NCBI GenBank assembly: GCA_003725745.1
Contig: RHDP01000001.1
Span: 3,783,501 to 3,847,500 of the forward strand
Direction of reading: 5' to 3'
Source: Streptomyces sp. I6
GTDB taxonomy: Bacteria > Actinomycetota > Actinomycetes > Streptomycetales > Streptomycetaceae
Length of the DNA stretch: 64,000 bases
This document shows, one piece after another, positions 1 to 11,464 of the stretch. Below the pieces are notes generated by a model. That model saw only the letters and a program-made list of their open reading frames with translations. It did no database searches and was not told the origin of the DNA. Each line of letters starts with the position of its first letter. The first letter of the stretch is position 1. Both the position numbers and the translations under genes were made by a program.

Positions 1-1
1 C

Positions 2-1052
2 ATGGGTCCGCATCCCGCGGTCGCGGCGATACGCCTGGCGGTCCGCCGCGTACTGCACGACGTACTGAACGAACTGCACACGAACCCGAGCGCCGCACCC
101 CGCTCCGGGGGGCGCTCCACCGACGCGCCGAGCCCGGACGACCGCCCCGTCGTGCTCGTCGCCTGCTCCGGCGGCGCCGACTCCATGGCGCTCGCCTCCG
201 CGCTCGCCTTCGAGGCCCCCAAGCTGGCCGTCCGCGCCGGCGCCGTCACCGTCGACCACGGCCTGCAGCCCGGATCCGACCTCCGCGCCGCCGAGGTCGC
301 CGCCCGACTCACCGCCATGGGGCTGGACCCCGTCGAGTCCGTCGCCGTGACCGTCGGCCGCACCGGCGGCCCCGAGGCCGCCGCCCGGGACGCCCGCTAC
401 GCCGCCCTCGACGAGGCCGCCGAGCGGCACGGCGCAGCCGCCGTACTCCTCGGCCACACCCGCGACGACCAGGCGGAGACCGTACTCCTCGGCCTCGCCA
501 GGGGCTCGGGCATCCGCTCGCTGTCCGGCATGGCGGAGGTCTCCGGCGCCGGCCGCCGCTACCGGCGCCCCTTCCTCCGTCTCGACCGCCAGACGGCCCG
601 CAAGGCGTGCCTGGTCCAGCACCTGCCCGTCTGGGACGACCCGATGAACGCCGATCCCGCCTACACCCGCTCCCGGCTGCGCCACGAGGGCCTGCCCGCG
701 CTGGAGAAGGCGCTCGGCAAGGGCGTGGTCGAGGCGCTGGCGCGCACCGCCCGGCTCTCCCGCGACGACGCCGACGCGCTGGACGCCTGGGCCGCCCAGG
801 CCGATGAGACCGTCCGCGACGACGCCGGCCTGCTCGAATGCGCGAAGCTGTACGCACTGCCCCCGCCGTCCGCCGCCGGGTGCTCCGCCGGGCCCTGGTG
901 GCGGCCGGTTCACCTGCGGGTTCGCTGTTCGCCCGGCACGTCGAGGAGGTCGAGCGGCTCATCGTGGGATGGCGGGGCAGAAGCCCCTGAACCTGCCCGG
1001 CCGGGTCGAGGTGCGCCGCCAGGGTGGCAGACTGGTCATTCGGCAAAGCTGA
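2..1052 (+). CDS. tilS: tRNA(Ile)-lysidine synthetase, split by two 1-base losses
   Basis: TilS converts the wobble cytidine of tRNA-Ile(CAU) to lysidine using ATP and lysine in the cytoplasm. The PP-loop motif SGGADS sits at residues 56-61, followed by the family's VDHGLQ and [11 protein letters not shown] blocks. The reading frame starts at the ATG at position 2, right at the window edge, and fits the usual Streptomyces start. It is intact to about position 859. One C appears lost in the run at 860-864, which moves the C-terminal domain to another frame. A second base appears lost near 974-977, after which the normal end (KPLNLPG...LVIRQS) is read to the stop at 1050-1052. Restoring both bases gives about 350 aa, normal for the family. 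An assembly error is more likely than decay, because lysidine formation is essential. It is followed 48 bp later by hpt, the usual order. Confidence 0.9.
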
Positions 1053-1100
1053 GCCGGAAGCGGGCCGGGTGCCGGGACGCCGAGACAGAAAGCGACGCGG

Positions 1101-1655
1101 GTGAACGAGAAGGACATGGGAGCCGATCTCAAATCGGTGCTCATCACCAAGGAAGAGATCGACGCGAAGCTGGCCGAGCTGGCCGCGAAGATCGATGCGG
1201 AGTACGCGGGCAAGGACCTGCTCATCATCGGGGTCCTCAAGGGCGCCGTGATGGTGATGGCGGACCTGGCGCGTGCCCTGTCCACGCCCGTCACCATGGA
1301 CTGGATGGCGGTGTCCTCGTACGGCGCGGGCACCCAGTCCTCCGGAGTGGTCCGCATCCTCAAGGACCTGGACACCGACATCAAGGGCCGGCACGTCCTG
1401 ATCGTCGAGGACATCATCGACTCCGGTCTGACCCTGTCGTGGCTGCTGTCGAACCTCGGCTCCCGCGAGCCGGCCTCGCTCGAGGTCTGCACGCTGCTCC
1501 GCAAGCCGGACGCCGCCAAGGTGGCGATCGACGTGAGGTGGATCGGGTTCGACATCCCGAACGAGTTCGTCGTGGGCTACGGCCTCGACTACGCGGAGAA
1601 GTACCGCAACCTCCCGTTCGTGGGTACCCTCGCGCCCCACGTGTACGGGGGCTGA
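1101..1655 (+). CDS. hpt: Hypoxanthine phosphoribosyltransferase
   Basis: This purine-salvage enzyme joins hypoxanthine or guanine to PRPP to make IMP or GMP in the cytosol. The 184-residue product carries the PRPP-binding signature [11 protein letters not shown] at residues 99-109, with the paired acidic residues, and the [11 protein letters not shown] strand-loop at 40-50 that binds pyrophosphate. The GTG at 1101 is used here. The ATG at 1116 is an alternative, preceded by GAGAAGGA but only a couple of bases away. It lies between tilS and ftsH, the conserved actinobacterial order, and is probably co-transcribed with tilS. The frame is complete and the length is typical. Confidence 0.95.
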   Translation: MNEKDMGADLKSVLITKEEIDAKLAELAAKIDAEYAGKDLLIIGVLKGAVMVMADLARALSTPVTMDWMAVSSYGAGTQSSGVVRILKDLDTDIKGRHVLIVEDIIDSGLTLSWLLSNLGSREPASLEVCTLLRKPDAAKVAIDVRWIGFDIPNEFVVGYGLDYAEKYRNLPFVGTLAPHVYGG

Positions 1656-1837
1656 GGCGCGGACGTGCTCCGGGGAACCCGGGCCGCCCTCCCGCCGTTG
1701 GAGCATGGGAAGGCGGTCCCGAGTGACAATGCTGGGGTACCGTCCGAAGAGCAGTCTTTCAGTCAGTCTCACAGCAGCAGTCTCAGAGCAGCATTTACCT
1801 ACGGGCAGGAGGGACGGGGCGGCACCGCTCCGTATGG

Positions 1838-3862
<2,025 letters not shown>

Positions 3863-3904
3863 CCAGGCATGATGCGGCGGTGAGAGCCGCCGTACCGGAA
3901 TGAA

Positions 3905-3947
3905 CGCCGCACCTCCCAGGTTCTAGCCTGGGAGGTGCGGCGTTTTT
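3905..3947 (+). terminator. Rho-independent terminator after ftsH
   Basis: A perfect 16-bp stem (3905-3920 pairing with 3927-3942) with a 6-nt loop TTCTAG is followed directly by TTTTT at 3943-3947. It sits 42 bp after the ftsH stop and 34 bp before folE, so folE needs its own promoter or read-through. This is one of only two terminators in the window with a true T-tract. Confidence 0.92.
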
Positions 3948-3980
3948 CGCGCCGCGGCAGAGCACAGGAACGAGGCACAG

Positions 3981-4586
3981 ATGACCGACCCGGTGACGCT
4001 GGACGGCGAGGGTTCGATCGGCGAGTTCGACGAGAAGCGCGCCGAGAACGCCGTACGCGAGCTCCTCATCGCCGTCGGAGAGGACCCGGACCGCGAGGGC
4101 CTGAGGGAGACCCCGGCGCGGGTGGCACGGGCGTACAGGGAGATATTCGCGGGACTCTGGCAGCAGCCGGAGGACGTGCTCACCACGACGTTCGACCTCG
4201 GCCACGACGAGATGGTCCTGGTGAAGGACATCGAGCTGGTGAGCTGCTGCGAGCATCACCTCGTCCCCTTCCGGGGCGTCGCCCATGTCGGCTACATCCC
4301 GTCGACCACGGGCAAGATCACCGGACTGTCCAAGCTCGCCCGCCTCGTCGACGTGTTCGCCCGCCGTCCCCAGGTGCAGGAGCGGCTGACCACGCAGATC
4401 GCGGACTCCCTGATGGAGATCCTGGAGCCGCGCGGGGTGATCGTGGTCATCGAGTGCGAGCACATGTGCATGTCGATGCGCGGCATCCGCAAGCCGGGCG
4501 CCAAGACGATCACCTCGGCCGTACGCGGCCAGCTCCGCGACGTCGCCACGCGCAACGAGGCGATGAGCCTCATCATGGCGCGCTGA
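3981..4586 (+). CDS. folE: GTP cyclohydrolase I
   Basis: FolE opens GTP to 7,8-dihydroneopterin triphosphate, the first step of folate synthesis. The 201-aa product is the usual length. The zinc ligands are visible: Cys90 and His93 in the CCEHH block and Cys163 in the HMCMSMRG block. The catalytic-site segment [14 protein letters not shown] is also present. The ATG at 3981 has a purine-rich GGAACGAGG upstream. It is transcribed toward the minus-strand folate operon (folP, folB, folK), so all folate-head genes except the DHFS step lie within 4 kb but on two strands. Confidence 0.96.
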   Translation: MTDPVTLDGEGSIGEFDEKRAENAVRELLIAVGEDPDREGLRETPARVARAYREIFAGLWQQPEDVLTTTFDLGHDEMVLVKDIELVSCCEHHLVPFRGVAHVGYIPSTTGKITGLSKLARLVDVFARRPQVQERLTTQIADSLMEILEPRGVIVVIECEHMCMSMRGIRKPGAKTITSAVRGQLRDVATRNEAMSLIMAR

Positions 4587-4851
4587 CCCACCCTCGTACT
4601 CCGTGCCGCACCGGTGACCCGGCGGACGCCGGGGTGACCCGCACCCGAGGGCGGGCGGGAGGACCACGGGCGGTGGGCCACCGTCACGCGGAGTGCCGCC
4701 CGGCGCCCGCGTCGCCGGGCGGGGGTGTCTGCGCCCCTGCTCACGGCAGGCGCGTACGGCCCGCCTCCGGCCCGTGCACACCGCGCCGCGCCGCGAAGCG
4801 CCCCCGCCGGGCAGGCCGGGGCGCTTCGCCGCCATCCGGCCGGGACAGCCC

Positions 4852-5340
4852 TCAGCGCGCCGGGACCTGGCCCGTGCCGTCGTCCTCGTCGTCCGGGAGC
4901 TTGCAGACCCGCTCCACGAACAGGCCCGCGGCGATCACCGCGATGCCGGCCAGGACCGAGAAGCCGGCGTAGATCGCCTGGTCACGGCGTGCCGGGACGT
5001 CGAGCGAGCCGAGCAGGAAGACGCCCACACCGCCGTACACACCACTGACGAGCGCCGCCACCAGGGCGCTCGCCTGGCCGAAGACGACGGCGCGGGCGGC
5101 CATCAGCGGCTCGACCCCCTTGGCCCCCGGGCGGCGCTCCCGCTGGGCCCGCAGCCGGGCGCGCAGTGACAGCGCGGTGGCCAGGAGGATCGCGGCGATC
5201 GCCGCGAGGACGATGGGCGCGGCCAGCGGCACGCTCGGCAGCGTGCCCACCGAGTCCCACAGCCGGGCGCCGCCCCAGGACAGCACCCCGGCCGCCACGA
5301 ACAGCCCGGCCAGTACCCCAAGCCGTAGTTGCTTCACCAC
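4852..5340 (-). CDS. DUF3180 membrane protein
   Basis: A 162-aa protein with four hydrophobic helices (about residues 5-24, 38-58, 82-107 and 122-144) separated by short Arg-rich loops, ending in an acidic tail. This is the DUF3180 pattern, which in actinobacteria almost always follows folK. No catalytic motif is visible, and its function is unknown. It lies 51 bp after the folK stop and is very likely the last gene of the folate operon. The clustering suggests, without proving, a role tied to that operon's expression. Confidence 0.85.
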   Translation of the reverse strand: MVKQLRLGVLAGLFVAAGVLSWGGARLWDSVGTLPSVPLAAPIVLAAIAAILLATALSLRARLRAQRERRPGAKGVEPLMAARAVVFGQASALVAALVSGVYGGVGVFLLGSLDVPARRDQAIYAGFSVLAGIAVIAAGLFVERVCKLPDDEDDGTGQVPAR

Positions 5341-5391
5341 GCGCCCCTGTGTCCTTCGTCTTGGTGCCGGAGACCCTGAAGAGGGTAACGA

Positions 5392-5979
5392 CTACTCGGG
5401 GAGGCGGAGTTCCAGGTCCTCGCGCGGAGCGACACCCGTCCGCCCCATACCGTCCAGCAGCTCCGCGATGCCGCCCCGGCCGGGCAGCTGGGCCTCGGGC
5501 TCCACGTCGTGCCAGGGTGCGAGGACGAAGGCACGCTCGTGGGCCCGGGGATGCGGAAGGGTGAGGAGCGGATCGTCCGAGACCACGTCCGCGTAAGCCA
5601 CGATGTCGACGTCGATCGTGCGCGGACCCCAGCGCTCCTCGCGCACCCGGTCGAACGCCTCCTCGATCGCCTGGCCGCGCTCCAGCAGGGAGGCGGGCGG
5701 CAGGGTCGTCCTCACGAGCACCACGGCGTTGAAGTACGACGGCTGGGTGCCCGGGTCGACGCCCCACGGCTCCGTCTCGTACACCGGGGAGACCGCCTTG
5801 ACCCGCACGCCGGGCGTGTCCTCCAGCAGGTCGATGGCGCCCTGGATCGTCTCCAGCCGGTTGCCGAGGTTGGATCCGAGCGCGATCACGGCGCGTTTGG
5901 GGTTGGACAGGGTGATGTCGGCCGCGTCGACCTGCTCGACGACGGCGGTGGGCACGGGCTGCACGGTGGGGTCGCTCAT
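5392..5979 (-). CDS. folK: 6-hydroxymethyl-dihydropterin pyrophosphokinase
   Basis: FolK transfers pyrophosphate from ATP to 6-hydroxymethyl-7,8-dihydropterin, giving the substrate of FolP. The 195-aa product shows the N-terminal ALGSNLGNR motif, the pterin loop YETEPWG and the signature block RWGPRTIDVDIVAY, which carries the two magnesium-binding aspartates. The ATG at 5979 overlaps the folB stop as ATGA, which indicates translational coupling. The N-terminus has about 28 extra residues before the core fold, common in Streptomyces. Confidence 0.94.
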   Translation of the reverse strand: MSDPTVQPVPTAVVEQVDAADITLSNPKRAVIALGSNLGNRLETIQGAIDLLEDTPGVRVKAVSPVYETEPWGVDPGTQPSYFNAVVLVRTTLPPASLLERGQAIEEAFDRVREERWGPRTIDVDIVAYADVVSDDPLLTLPHPRAHERAFVLAPWHDVEPEAQLPGRGGIAELLDGMGRTGVAPREDLELRLPE

Positions 5980-6335
5980 GCACGGCTCCGGGTGATGGTG
6001 ATGGTGACGTCGTCGAACGGGACGGTGATCGGGGCATCCGGCTTGTGCACGACGACCTCGACCTCCTGGACGCCGGCGTGCTCGAGGCACTGCCGGGCGA
6101 TGCGCTCGGCCAGCGTCTCGATCAGGTCCACCGGCTCCCCCTGGACGACGTCGACGACCTCCTCCGCCACCACTCCGTAGTGGACGGTCTTCGCCAGGTC
6201 GTCGTCGGCCGCCGCGGGACGGGTGTCGAGGCCGAGCACCAGGTCCACGACGAAGGTCTGGCCCTCCTCGCGCTCCCGGGGGAAGACGCCGTGGTGCCCG
6301 CGGGCCCTCAGGCCGCGCAGCGCGACACGATCCAC
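5976..6335 (-). CDS. folB: Dihydroneopterin aldolase
   Basis: FolB cleaves dihydroneopterin to 6-hydroxymethyl-dihydropterin and glycolaldehyde. The 119-aa product starts VDRVALRGLRARGHHGVFPRE, the family's N-terminus, and contains DLIETLAERIA and the conserved VHKPDAPI strand. The GTG at 6335 is chosen because AGGAG lies 8 nt upstream and the homology begins exactly there. The longer upstream open frame is GC-biased noise. It overlaps folK by 4 bp. Confidence 0.93.
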   Translation of the reverse strand: MDRVALRGLRARGHHGVFPREREEGQTFVVDLVLGLDTRPAAADDDLAKTVHYGVVAEEVVDVVQGEPVDLIETLAERIARQCLEHAGVQEVEVVVHKPDAPITVPFDDVTITITRSRA

Positions 6336-6536
6336 GCGAATCACTCCTGCTGTCGTAGTCCGGCGAGCACGCGGCCGCGTGCGGGCGGCAGCAGTGCACG
6401 GATTCGAATCTACCTGCGGGCTCGGACACGGCCTGCCCGCGGGGCCGCGGACGGAAGCGCCACCGGTCGCCGGCCGCCCCGGCCCGCAGCCGCGGAAACG
6501 AACCTCCCACAACCTCCCACAAGCCGGTTTACCCAC

Positions 6537-6998
6537 TCACGAGGTGGAATCGCCGTCCTCGTCGTCGTCCGTTTCCGCCAGAACGGGCGAACCGTGGTGT
6601 GACCAGATTCTCCACCCGCCGGGTGTGCGGCGGAACACATTGGTGGCCACGACCAGCTGCCCGACGAGGGGACCGAGCTCGCCGGCCTCCTCCGCGGGGC
6701 CGCCGCTGAGGATGTTCTCGGTGCAGGTGACGACGGCCGTGTCACCGGAGACGCTGACGCGCACATCGGTGAGGAAGAACTGGATGTACTCGGTGTTCGC
6801 CATGATCAGGGCGTATGAGCGGAGCACCTCGCCGCGCCCCGAGAGCACCGGCCAGCCCGGGTGCACGCAGGAGATGTCGTCGGCGTCCCCGCCGTCCAGC
6901 CAGAGCCCGGAGACCTCCTCGAAGTCGCCCCGCTCCATGGCCTCGTAGAAAGCGGTGTTGGCCGCTTCGACGTTCTCGACGTCGGTACGCGAGGTCAC
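6537..6998 (-). CDS. NTF2-like (SnoaL/DUF4440-type) nuclear transport factor fold protein
   Basis: A 153-aa protein with the cone-shaped NTF2 fold pattern: an N-terminal helix (ANTAFYEAMERGDFEEVSGLW), a middle cluster with CVHPGW, and C-terminal strands ending in WRIWSHHGSPV. Such proteins bind small hydrophobic ligands or act as simple isomerases or hydrolases; none of that can be assigned here. The GTG at 6998 overlaps the folP stop (GTGA). It lies between folP and folB in a conserved actinobacterial arrangement, which suggests a link to pterin or folate handling. The C-terminus is acidic (ETDDDEDGD). Confidence 0.85.
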   Translation of the reverse strand: MTSRTDVENVEAANTAFYEAMERGDFEEVSGLWLDGGDADDISCVHPGWPVLSGRGEVLRSYALIMANTEYIQFFLTDVRVSVSGDTAVVTCTENILSGGPAEEAGELGPLVGQLVVATNVFRRTPGGWRIWSHHGSPVLAETDDDEDGDSTS

Positions 6999-7855
6999 CG
7001 GGCTCCCTCGACAGCCCGCGCGACCCGGACGGCGTCCGCGGTGGCCCGCACCTCGTGGACCCGGACCGCCCAGGCACCCTCGTGGGCGGCGATCGCGGAC
7101 ACCGCGGCGGTGGCCGCGTCCCGCTCGCGGGCGGGTGGCGGGGTCGCGGCGCCACCGGCCAGGACGTGGCCGAGGAACCGCTTGCGGGAAGCGGCGACGA
7201 GGAGCGGACGGCCCAGCGCACGCAGCTCGGAGAGGTGGGCGACCAGCGAGAGGTCGTGCCCGGCCTGCTTGGCGAAGCCGAGGCCCGGGTCGACGATGAT
7301 CCGGTCGGCGTCGATGCCGCCCGTGACGACGGCGTCCATCCGCTCGCGCAGTTCCGCGGCGACCTCGGCGACGACGTCCCCGTACACCGCCCTGCCGTTC
7401 ATGTCCTCGCTGAAGCCGCGCCAGTGCATGACGACGAACGGGACCTCCGCGGCGGCGACGGCCGGGACCATCCGCGGGTCGGCGAGCCCGCCGGAGACGT
7501 CGTTGACGAGCGCGGCGCCCGCGGCGACCGCCTGCGCGGCGACGGAGGCGCGCATGGTGTCGACGGACACCGTGACGCCCTCGCCCGCCAGGCCCCGCAC
7601 AACGGGGAGGACGCGGCGCAGCTCTTCCTCCTCGTCGACGCGTGAGGCGCCGGGCCGGGTGGACTCGCCGCCGACGTCCACCAGGTCCGCGCCCTCGGCG
7701 ACGAGGTCGAGGCCGTGCTTGACGGCGGCCGTGGAGTCGAACCAGCGGCCTCCGTCGGAGAAGGAGTCGGGCGTCACGTTGACGACTCCCATGACCGCAC
7801 AGCGGTCCCACTCCGGCAGGCCCGTGGGCGTGCCCCGTGCGCGCAAGGTACTCAT
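6995..7855 (-). CDS. folP: Dihydropteroate synthase
   Basis: FolP condenses hydroxymethyl-dihydropterin pyrophosphate with p-aminobenzoate; it is the sulfonamide target. The 286-aa TIM-barrel protein has the signatures VNVTPDSFSDGG (25-36) and GGESTRPGA (62-70), plus DVSGG, the DPGLGFAK loop and SRKRFLG for substrate phosphate binding. The ATG at 7855 has no Shine-Dalgarno, but TAGGCT lies 6 nt upstream, so the mRNA is probably leaderless. It is the first gene of the operon folP, NTF2-like, folB, folK, DUF3180. Actinobacteria often have a second FolP-like protein elsewhere; this one, in the folate cluster, is the likely functional enzyme. Confidence 0.95.
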   Translation of the reverse strand: MSTLRARGTPTGLPEWDRCAVMGVVNVTPDSFSDGGRWFDSTAAVKHGLDLVAEGADLVDVGGESTRPGASRVDEEEELRRVLPVVRGLAGEGVTVSVDTMRASVAAQAVAAGAALVNDVSGGLADPRMVPAVAAAEVPFVVMHWRGFSEDMNGRAVYGDVVAEVAAELRERMDAVVTGGIDADRIIVDPGLGFAKQAGHDLSLVAHLSELRALGRPLLVAASRKRFLGHVLAGGAATPPPARERDAATAAVSAIAAHEGAWAVRVHEVRATADAVRVARAVEGAR

Positions 7856-7861
7856 ACGACC

Positions 7862-7867
7862 AGCCTA
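7862..7867 (-). promoter_or_regulatory. Putative -10 of a leaderless promoter for folP
   Basis: Read on the minus strand, TAGGCT (TANNNT) ends 6 nt before the folP ATG at 7855. There is no purine-rich ribosome site in between, so the transcript would begin at or next to the start codon. Confidence 0.5.
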
Positions 7868-8044
7868 GGCCCGGTAGCGCCCCGTCCCTGCCGCTGCCCG
7901 GCCCCACCGGTCAGCGGCTGCCCGCTCTGCTGCCCGGGGTGCCCGGTCCGCGGGTGCCGGCTCTGCTGCCCGGGGTGCGCGGCCGGCTGCCCGGGGTGCC
8001 CGGTCCGCGGCTGTCCGGCCGCTCCACCCGCCGCGTGGGCCCCG

Positions 8045-9882
8045 CTATGCGGCCCGCGCCTCGTGCTCGCCGGCCGCGACCGGGCGGATGTGGGCGCAGG
8101 GCCGGGGTGCCCGGGCCGTCCGGCGGCGGAACGGCCGCGGCACGGCCAGGGTGACGAAGCCCTCCGCCTGCATGGCGGCGAATCCGATCCGGGGCAGGTC
8201 GCGGGTCTTGCGGAAGACCACGAACCGCGGCTCCCAGCGCGGCCGGAACTTGGCGTTGAACTTGTACAGCGACTCGATCTGGAACCAGCGGGAGAGGAAG
8301 ACCAGCAGCCCCCGCCAGACCCGCAGGACCGGTCCCGCGCCCAGTTGCTCGCCGCGGGCGAGCGCCGACCGGAACATCGCGAAGTTCAGCGAGACCCGGG
8401 CGACGCCGAGCTTCGGGGAGGCCTGCAGGGCGGCGACGATCAGCAGCTCGTTCATGCCGGGGTCGGCGGAGCGGTCGCGCCGCATCAGGTCCAGGGACAT
8501 ACCGTCGGTGCCCCAGGGCACGAAGTGGAGCACCGCCCTCAGGTCACCGTACGGGCCCGGCTCGCCGTCCTCGGCCTTGTGCGCGGTGGCGATCACACTG
8601 TCGCCGTCCGAGGGGTCGCCGATCCGGCCGAGGGCCATGGAGAAGCCGCGCTCGGTGTCGGTGCCCCGCCAGGCGTCGGCGGCGCGGCGTATCCGCTCCA
8701 GCTCGGCGTCGGAGAGATCACGGGCGCGGCGGACGCGGGTCTCGTAACCGTTCCGCTCGATGCGCTTCACCATCTGGCGCACGTTGCGCATGGCGCGCCC
8801 GCTGAGCGAGAAATCCGCCACGTCCACCACCGCCTCGTCCCCCAGCTCCAGGGCGTCGAGGCCGGTCTCGCGGGTCCACACCTGGCCGCCCGTCTCCGAG
8901 CACCCCATGACGGCGGGGGTCCAGGAGTGCGCCTTGGCCTCGTCCATGAAGCGCTCGATGGCACCCGGCCACGCCTCGACGTCGCCGATCGGGTCGCCGC
9001 TGGCGAGCATGACGCCTGAGACGACGCGGTAGGTGACGGCGGCCTTGCCGCTGGGGAGAAGACCACGCCCTTGTCGCGGCGGAGCGCGAAGTGGCCGAGG
9101 GAGTCGCGGCCGCCGTGCCTCTCGAGCAGCTCGCGGAGCCCGGCCTCGTCGTCCGGTGTGAGTCTCGCTGCCGGGTGTTCGGGCCGGAAGGCGAAATAGA
9201 TCGTGGTGACGGCGGTCAGCAGGCCGAGCGCGCCGAGCGAGTAGGCGACGGTCCAGTCGACACCGCCCTCGTACCCGACCGGCCCCTCGGAGCCGAGCAG
9301 ACCGAACAGGACGTGCTCCAGACGGTCGGTCAGGCTGGGGCTCCCGATCACCTTCCCCGGGTGGGCGCTGACGACGACCAGGCCGAGTCCGATCGAACCG
9401 GCACCCATCAGCACGAAGTTGGCGAGCGCCTTCCAGCGGCTGCGCGGGTCGGGCAGGGCGGCGAACTGGCCCCGGTGGCGCAGCAGCAGCGCCAGCAGCG
9501 CCAGCGACAGCAGGACGCCGACGACCGAGTGCCGGTAGACGAACTGGGCGGCGGCACCGGCGGGGAGCAGGATCACCGCGGCCCGCCAGGCGCGCCGCTT
9601 GTGCCGCTTGAGTCCGTGTGCGAGGAGCAGCAGCAGGACGCCTGCGCTGAGGGACAGCGCGGCGGCGAACGATCCCAGGGCGCCCGGGAGTACCTCGGCG
9701 AGGGCGTGCATCCGGCTGTGCCGGAAGCGGGGGAAGACCCCCGCGGCGATGTCGACCAGGCCGATGAAGGTGCAGGCCGTACCGACCAGCGCAGGAACGG
9801 ATTCGGCGCGCGGGCCGCGCAGGATCCGGCGTGCGCATTCCGGAACCAAAGCCGACTTATCCCCATCTATGGTGGCAGACAT
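8045..9882 (-). CDS. MprF/LysX-like membrane protein with C-terminal DUF2156 domain, one 1-base loss
   Basis: The N-terminal half (about 300 residues) holds six or seven hydrophobic helices. The C-terminal half is the DUF2156 (GNAT-like) domain of phosphatidylglycerol lysyltransferases, with MGCSETGGQVW and LDLMRRD blocks. These enzymes move lysine or alanine from aminoacyl-tRNA to membrane lipid, changing surface charge. No lysyl-tRNA synthetase domain is present, so this is not full-length LysX, and the amino acid used is unknown. The two halves are in different frames: one base is missing in the G run at 9053-9056 (plus strand), where GVVFSPSGKAAV should be continuous. The corrected product is about 612 aa. 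The start is the ATG at 9882, divergent from the esterase gene. Confidence 0.85.
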
Positions 9883-10029
9883 CGCTTCCTGAGGCTCTCG
9901 AGAGAGATGGCGGAGTCCATCGCCGCAGAACGTTCGGCTTCGGACGATTTGCGCTTTCTAGGACGGCAGTTGTGGGGTGCGGGTTCATCGGCTCTCAGGA
10001 AATTCTCACGGAAGAAGCTCGATCGCCTC

Positions 10030-11142
10030 ATGGGTCTCACCAGTAACACGGTCCTGGCGCTGGCCGTTTTCGCCGCCGCGGCTCTCTTCGCCGCGACGAT
10101 CTGGCTGTGGCCGCGCCTCTCCCGCCGCTGCCCGCGTGCGGTCGCCGGCCGGGTGGGGCTGCTGCTCGCCACGCAGTTCGCCCTCTTCGCCGCGCTGGGC
10201 CTGGCCGCGAACAAATCCTTCCTCTTCTACGGCTCCTGGGCCGACCTCCTGGGGCGGGAACAGGAGATGGGCGTGGTCGTGGACCATGCGGCGAGCAGCA
10301 GGACCGTCAAGGTGGTCGGCAAGCAGAAGCCGGACGTCCCCGGAGGCTCGCGGCCGGAGACGGGCGGCCAGATCCAGCAGGTGGTGATCGTGGGCGAGAG
10401 GTCCGGGATCGAGAGCCCCGCTTACGTGTATCTGCCGCCCGAGTACTTCCAGCCCGCGCACGCGGGCGAGGTCTTTCCGGTGACCGTCGTGTTGACCGGC
10501 TACCCGGGCACCGCGGAGAACCTGCTCACGGGTCTCGCGTACCCGAGAACCGCCTTCATGCAGGCCCGGGAGGGGCGCATGCGGCCGATGATCCTGGTGA
10601 TGCTCCGGCCGACGGTGGCTCCGCCCAGGGACACCGAGTGCGTGGACGTTCCGGACGGACCGCAGACGGAGACGTTCTTCGCCGAGGACCTGCCGGCCGC
10701 GGTGTCGGCGACCTACCGGGTGGGCAGCGGACCGCGCCACTGGGGCATCATGGGCAACTCGACGGGGGGATACTGCGCGCTGAAGATAGCCCTGCACCAC
10801 CCTGAGCGGTTCGCGGCCGGGGCGGGCCTGTCCGCGCACTACAGGGCGGCGGAGGACCCGACCACCGGTGACCTCTTCCACGGGGACCAGGCCGAGCGCA
10901 ACCGCGCGAACCTGCTGTGGAGCCTGGACCATCTGCCGCAGGGTGCCTCCTCGTTCCTGGTGACCACGTCCAGGCAGGGCGAGGGGAACCTCGAGCGGAC
11001 GCGCGAGTTCATCAGGAAGGTGAAGGCCCCCGCCCGGGTGTCGTCGATCACGCTGGAGAGCGGTGGGCACAACTTCAACACCTGGCGCCGTGAGATCCCG
11101 CCTGCGCTGGCGTGGATGAGCGGCCGGCTCGGCTCGGCCTGA
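10030..11142 (+). CDS. Membrane-anchored alpha/beta-hydrolase esterase
   Basis: A 370-aa protein with two N-terminal transmembrane helices (about 7-27 and 39-60) and an external alpha/beta-hydrolase domain of the antigen-85/esterase-D type. The nucleophile elbow GNSTGG places the serine near residue 244, and a conserved GGHNFNTW block places the histidine near 347. The substrate is unknown; extracellular esters or cell-surface lipids are possible. The ATG at 10030 begins right before the first helix. An in-frame ATG at 9907 with a purine-rich GAGAGAG is an alternative that would add 41 residues. It is divergent from the MprF-like gene, and both are membrane-lipid related. Confidence 0.78.
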   Translation: MGLTSNTVLALAVFAAAALFAATIWLWPRLSRRCPRAVAGRVGLLLATQFALFAALGLAANKSFLFYGSWADLLGREQEMGVVVDHAASSRTVKVVGKQKPDVPGGSRPETGGQIQQVVIVGERSGIESPAYVYLPPEYFQPAHAGEVFPVTVVLTGYPGTAENLLTGLAYPRTAFMQAREGRMRPMILVMLRPTVAPPRDTECVDVPDGPQTETFFAEDLPAAVSATYRVGSGPRHWGIMGNSTGGYCALKIALHHPERFAAGAGLSAHYRAAEDPTTGDLFHGDQAERNRANLLWSLDHLPQGASSFLVTTSRQGEGNLERTREFIRKVKAPARVSSITLESGGHNFNTWRREIPPALAWMSGRLGSA

Positions 11143-11209
11143 CCTCGGGCAGCCCCGTCCCGGGCCCGCTGCCGCTCCCCGGGGCCGCCGCCTTCGCTGC
11201 GCCAGGGCC

Positions 11210-11333
11210 CTTGTGCCGCCTTGTCGCGGCCTCGTGCTGCCCTGTTCCGGCCTCGTGCCGCCTTGTCGCGGTCTGTGCCGCCTTGTTCCGGCCCCGTGCC
11301 GCCTTGTCCCCGCCTGCGCCGCCCTGTTCCGGC
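11210..11333. repeat. Six imperfect tandem copies of a 20-21 bp unit
   Basis: Units begin at 11210, 11231, 11252, 11273, 11293 and 11314, each close to CTCGTGCCGCCTTGTCGCGG. They fill the 322-bp space between the convergent esterase and ABC ATPase genes. Because 21 is a multiple of three, every frame reads a repeating heptapeptide, but codon use and context argue against a gene. Confidence 0.85.
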
Positions 11334-11464
11334 CGGTCAGCGGTCCGGGACGGGTCCCGCACGGTCCCTTCCGGTTTCACCGTGGTCTCGCCCGGTCCAC
11401 GGAACGGGACGCCTCGGCTCGGGTCGCTCGTCCCGCCGGACCGCGCCGGGTGCGTCGGCGGCCT

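Noticed and set aside
11075-11380. Minus-strand frame with heptapeptide repeats
   Set aside because: It is a by-product of the 21-bp repeat, overlaps the esterase 3' end and has no ribosome site or domain.
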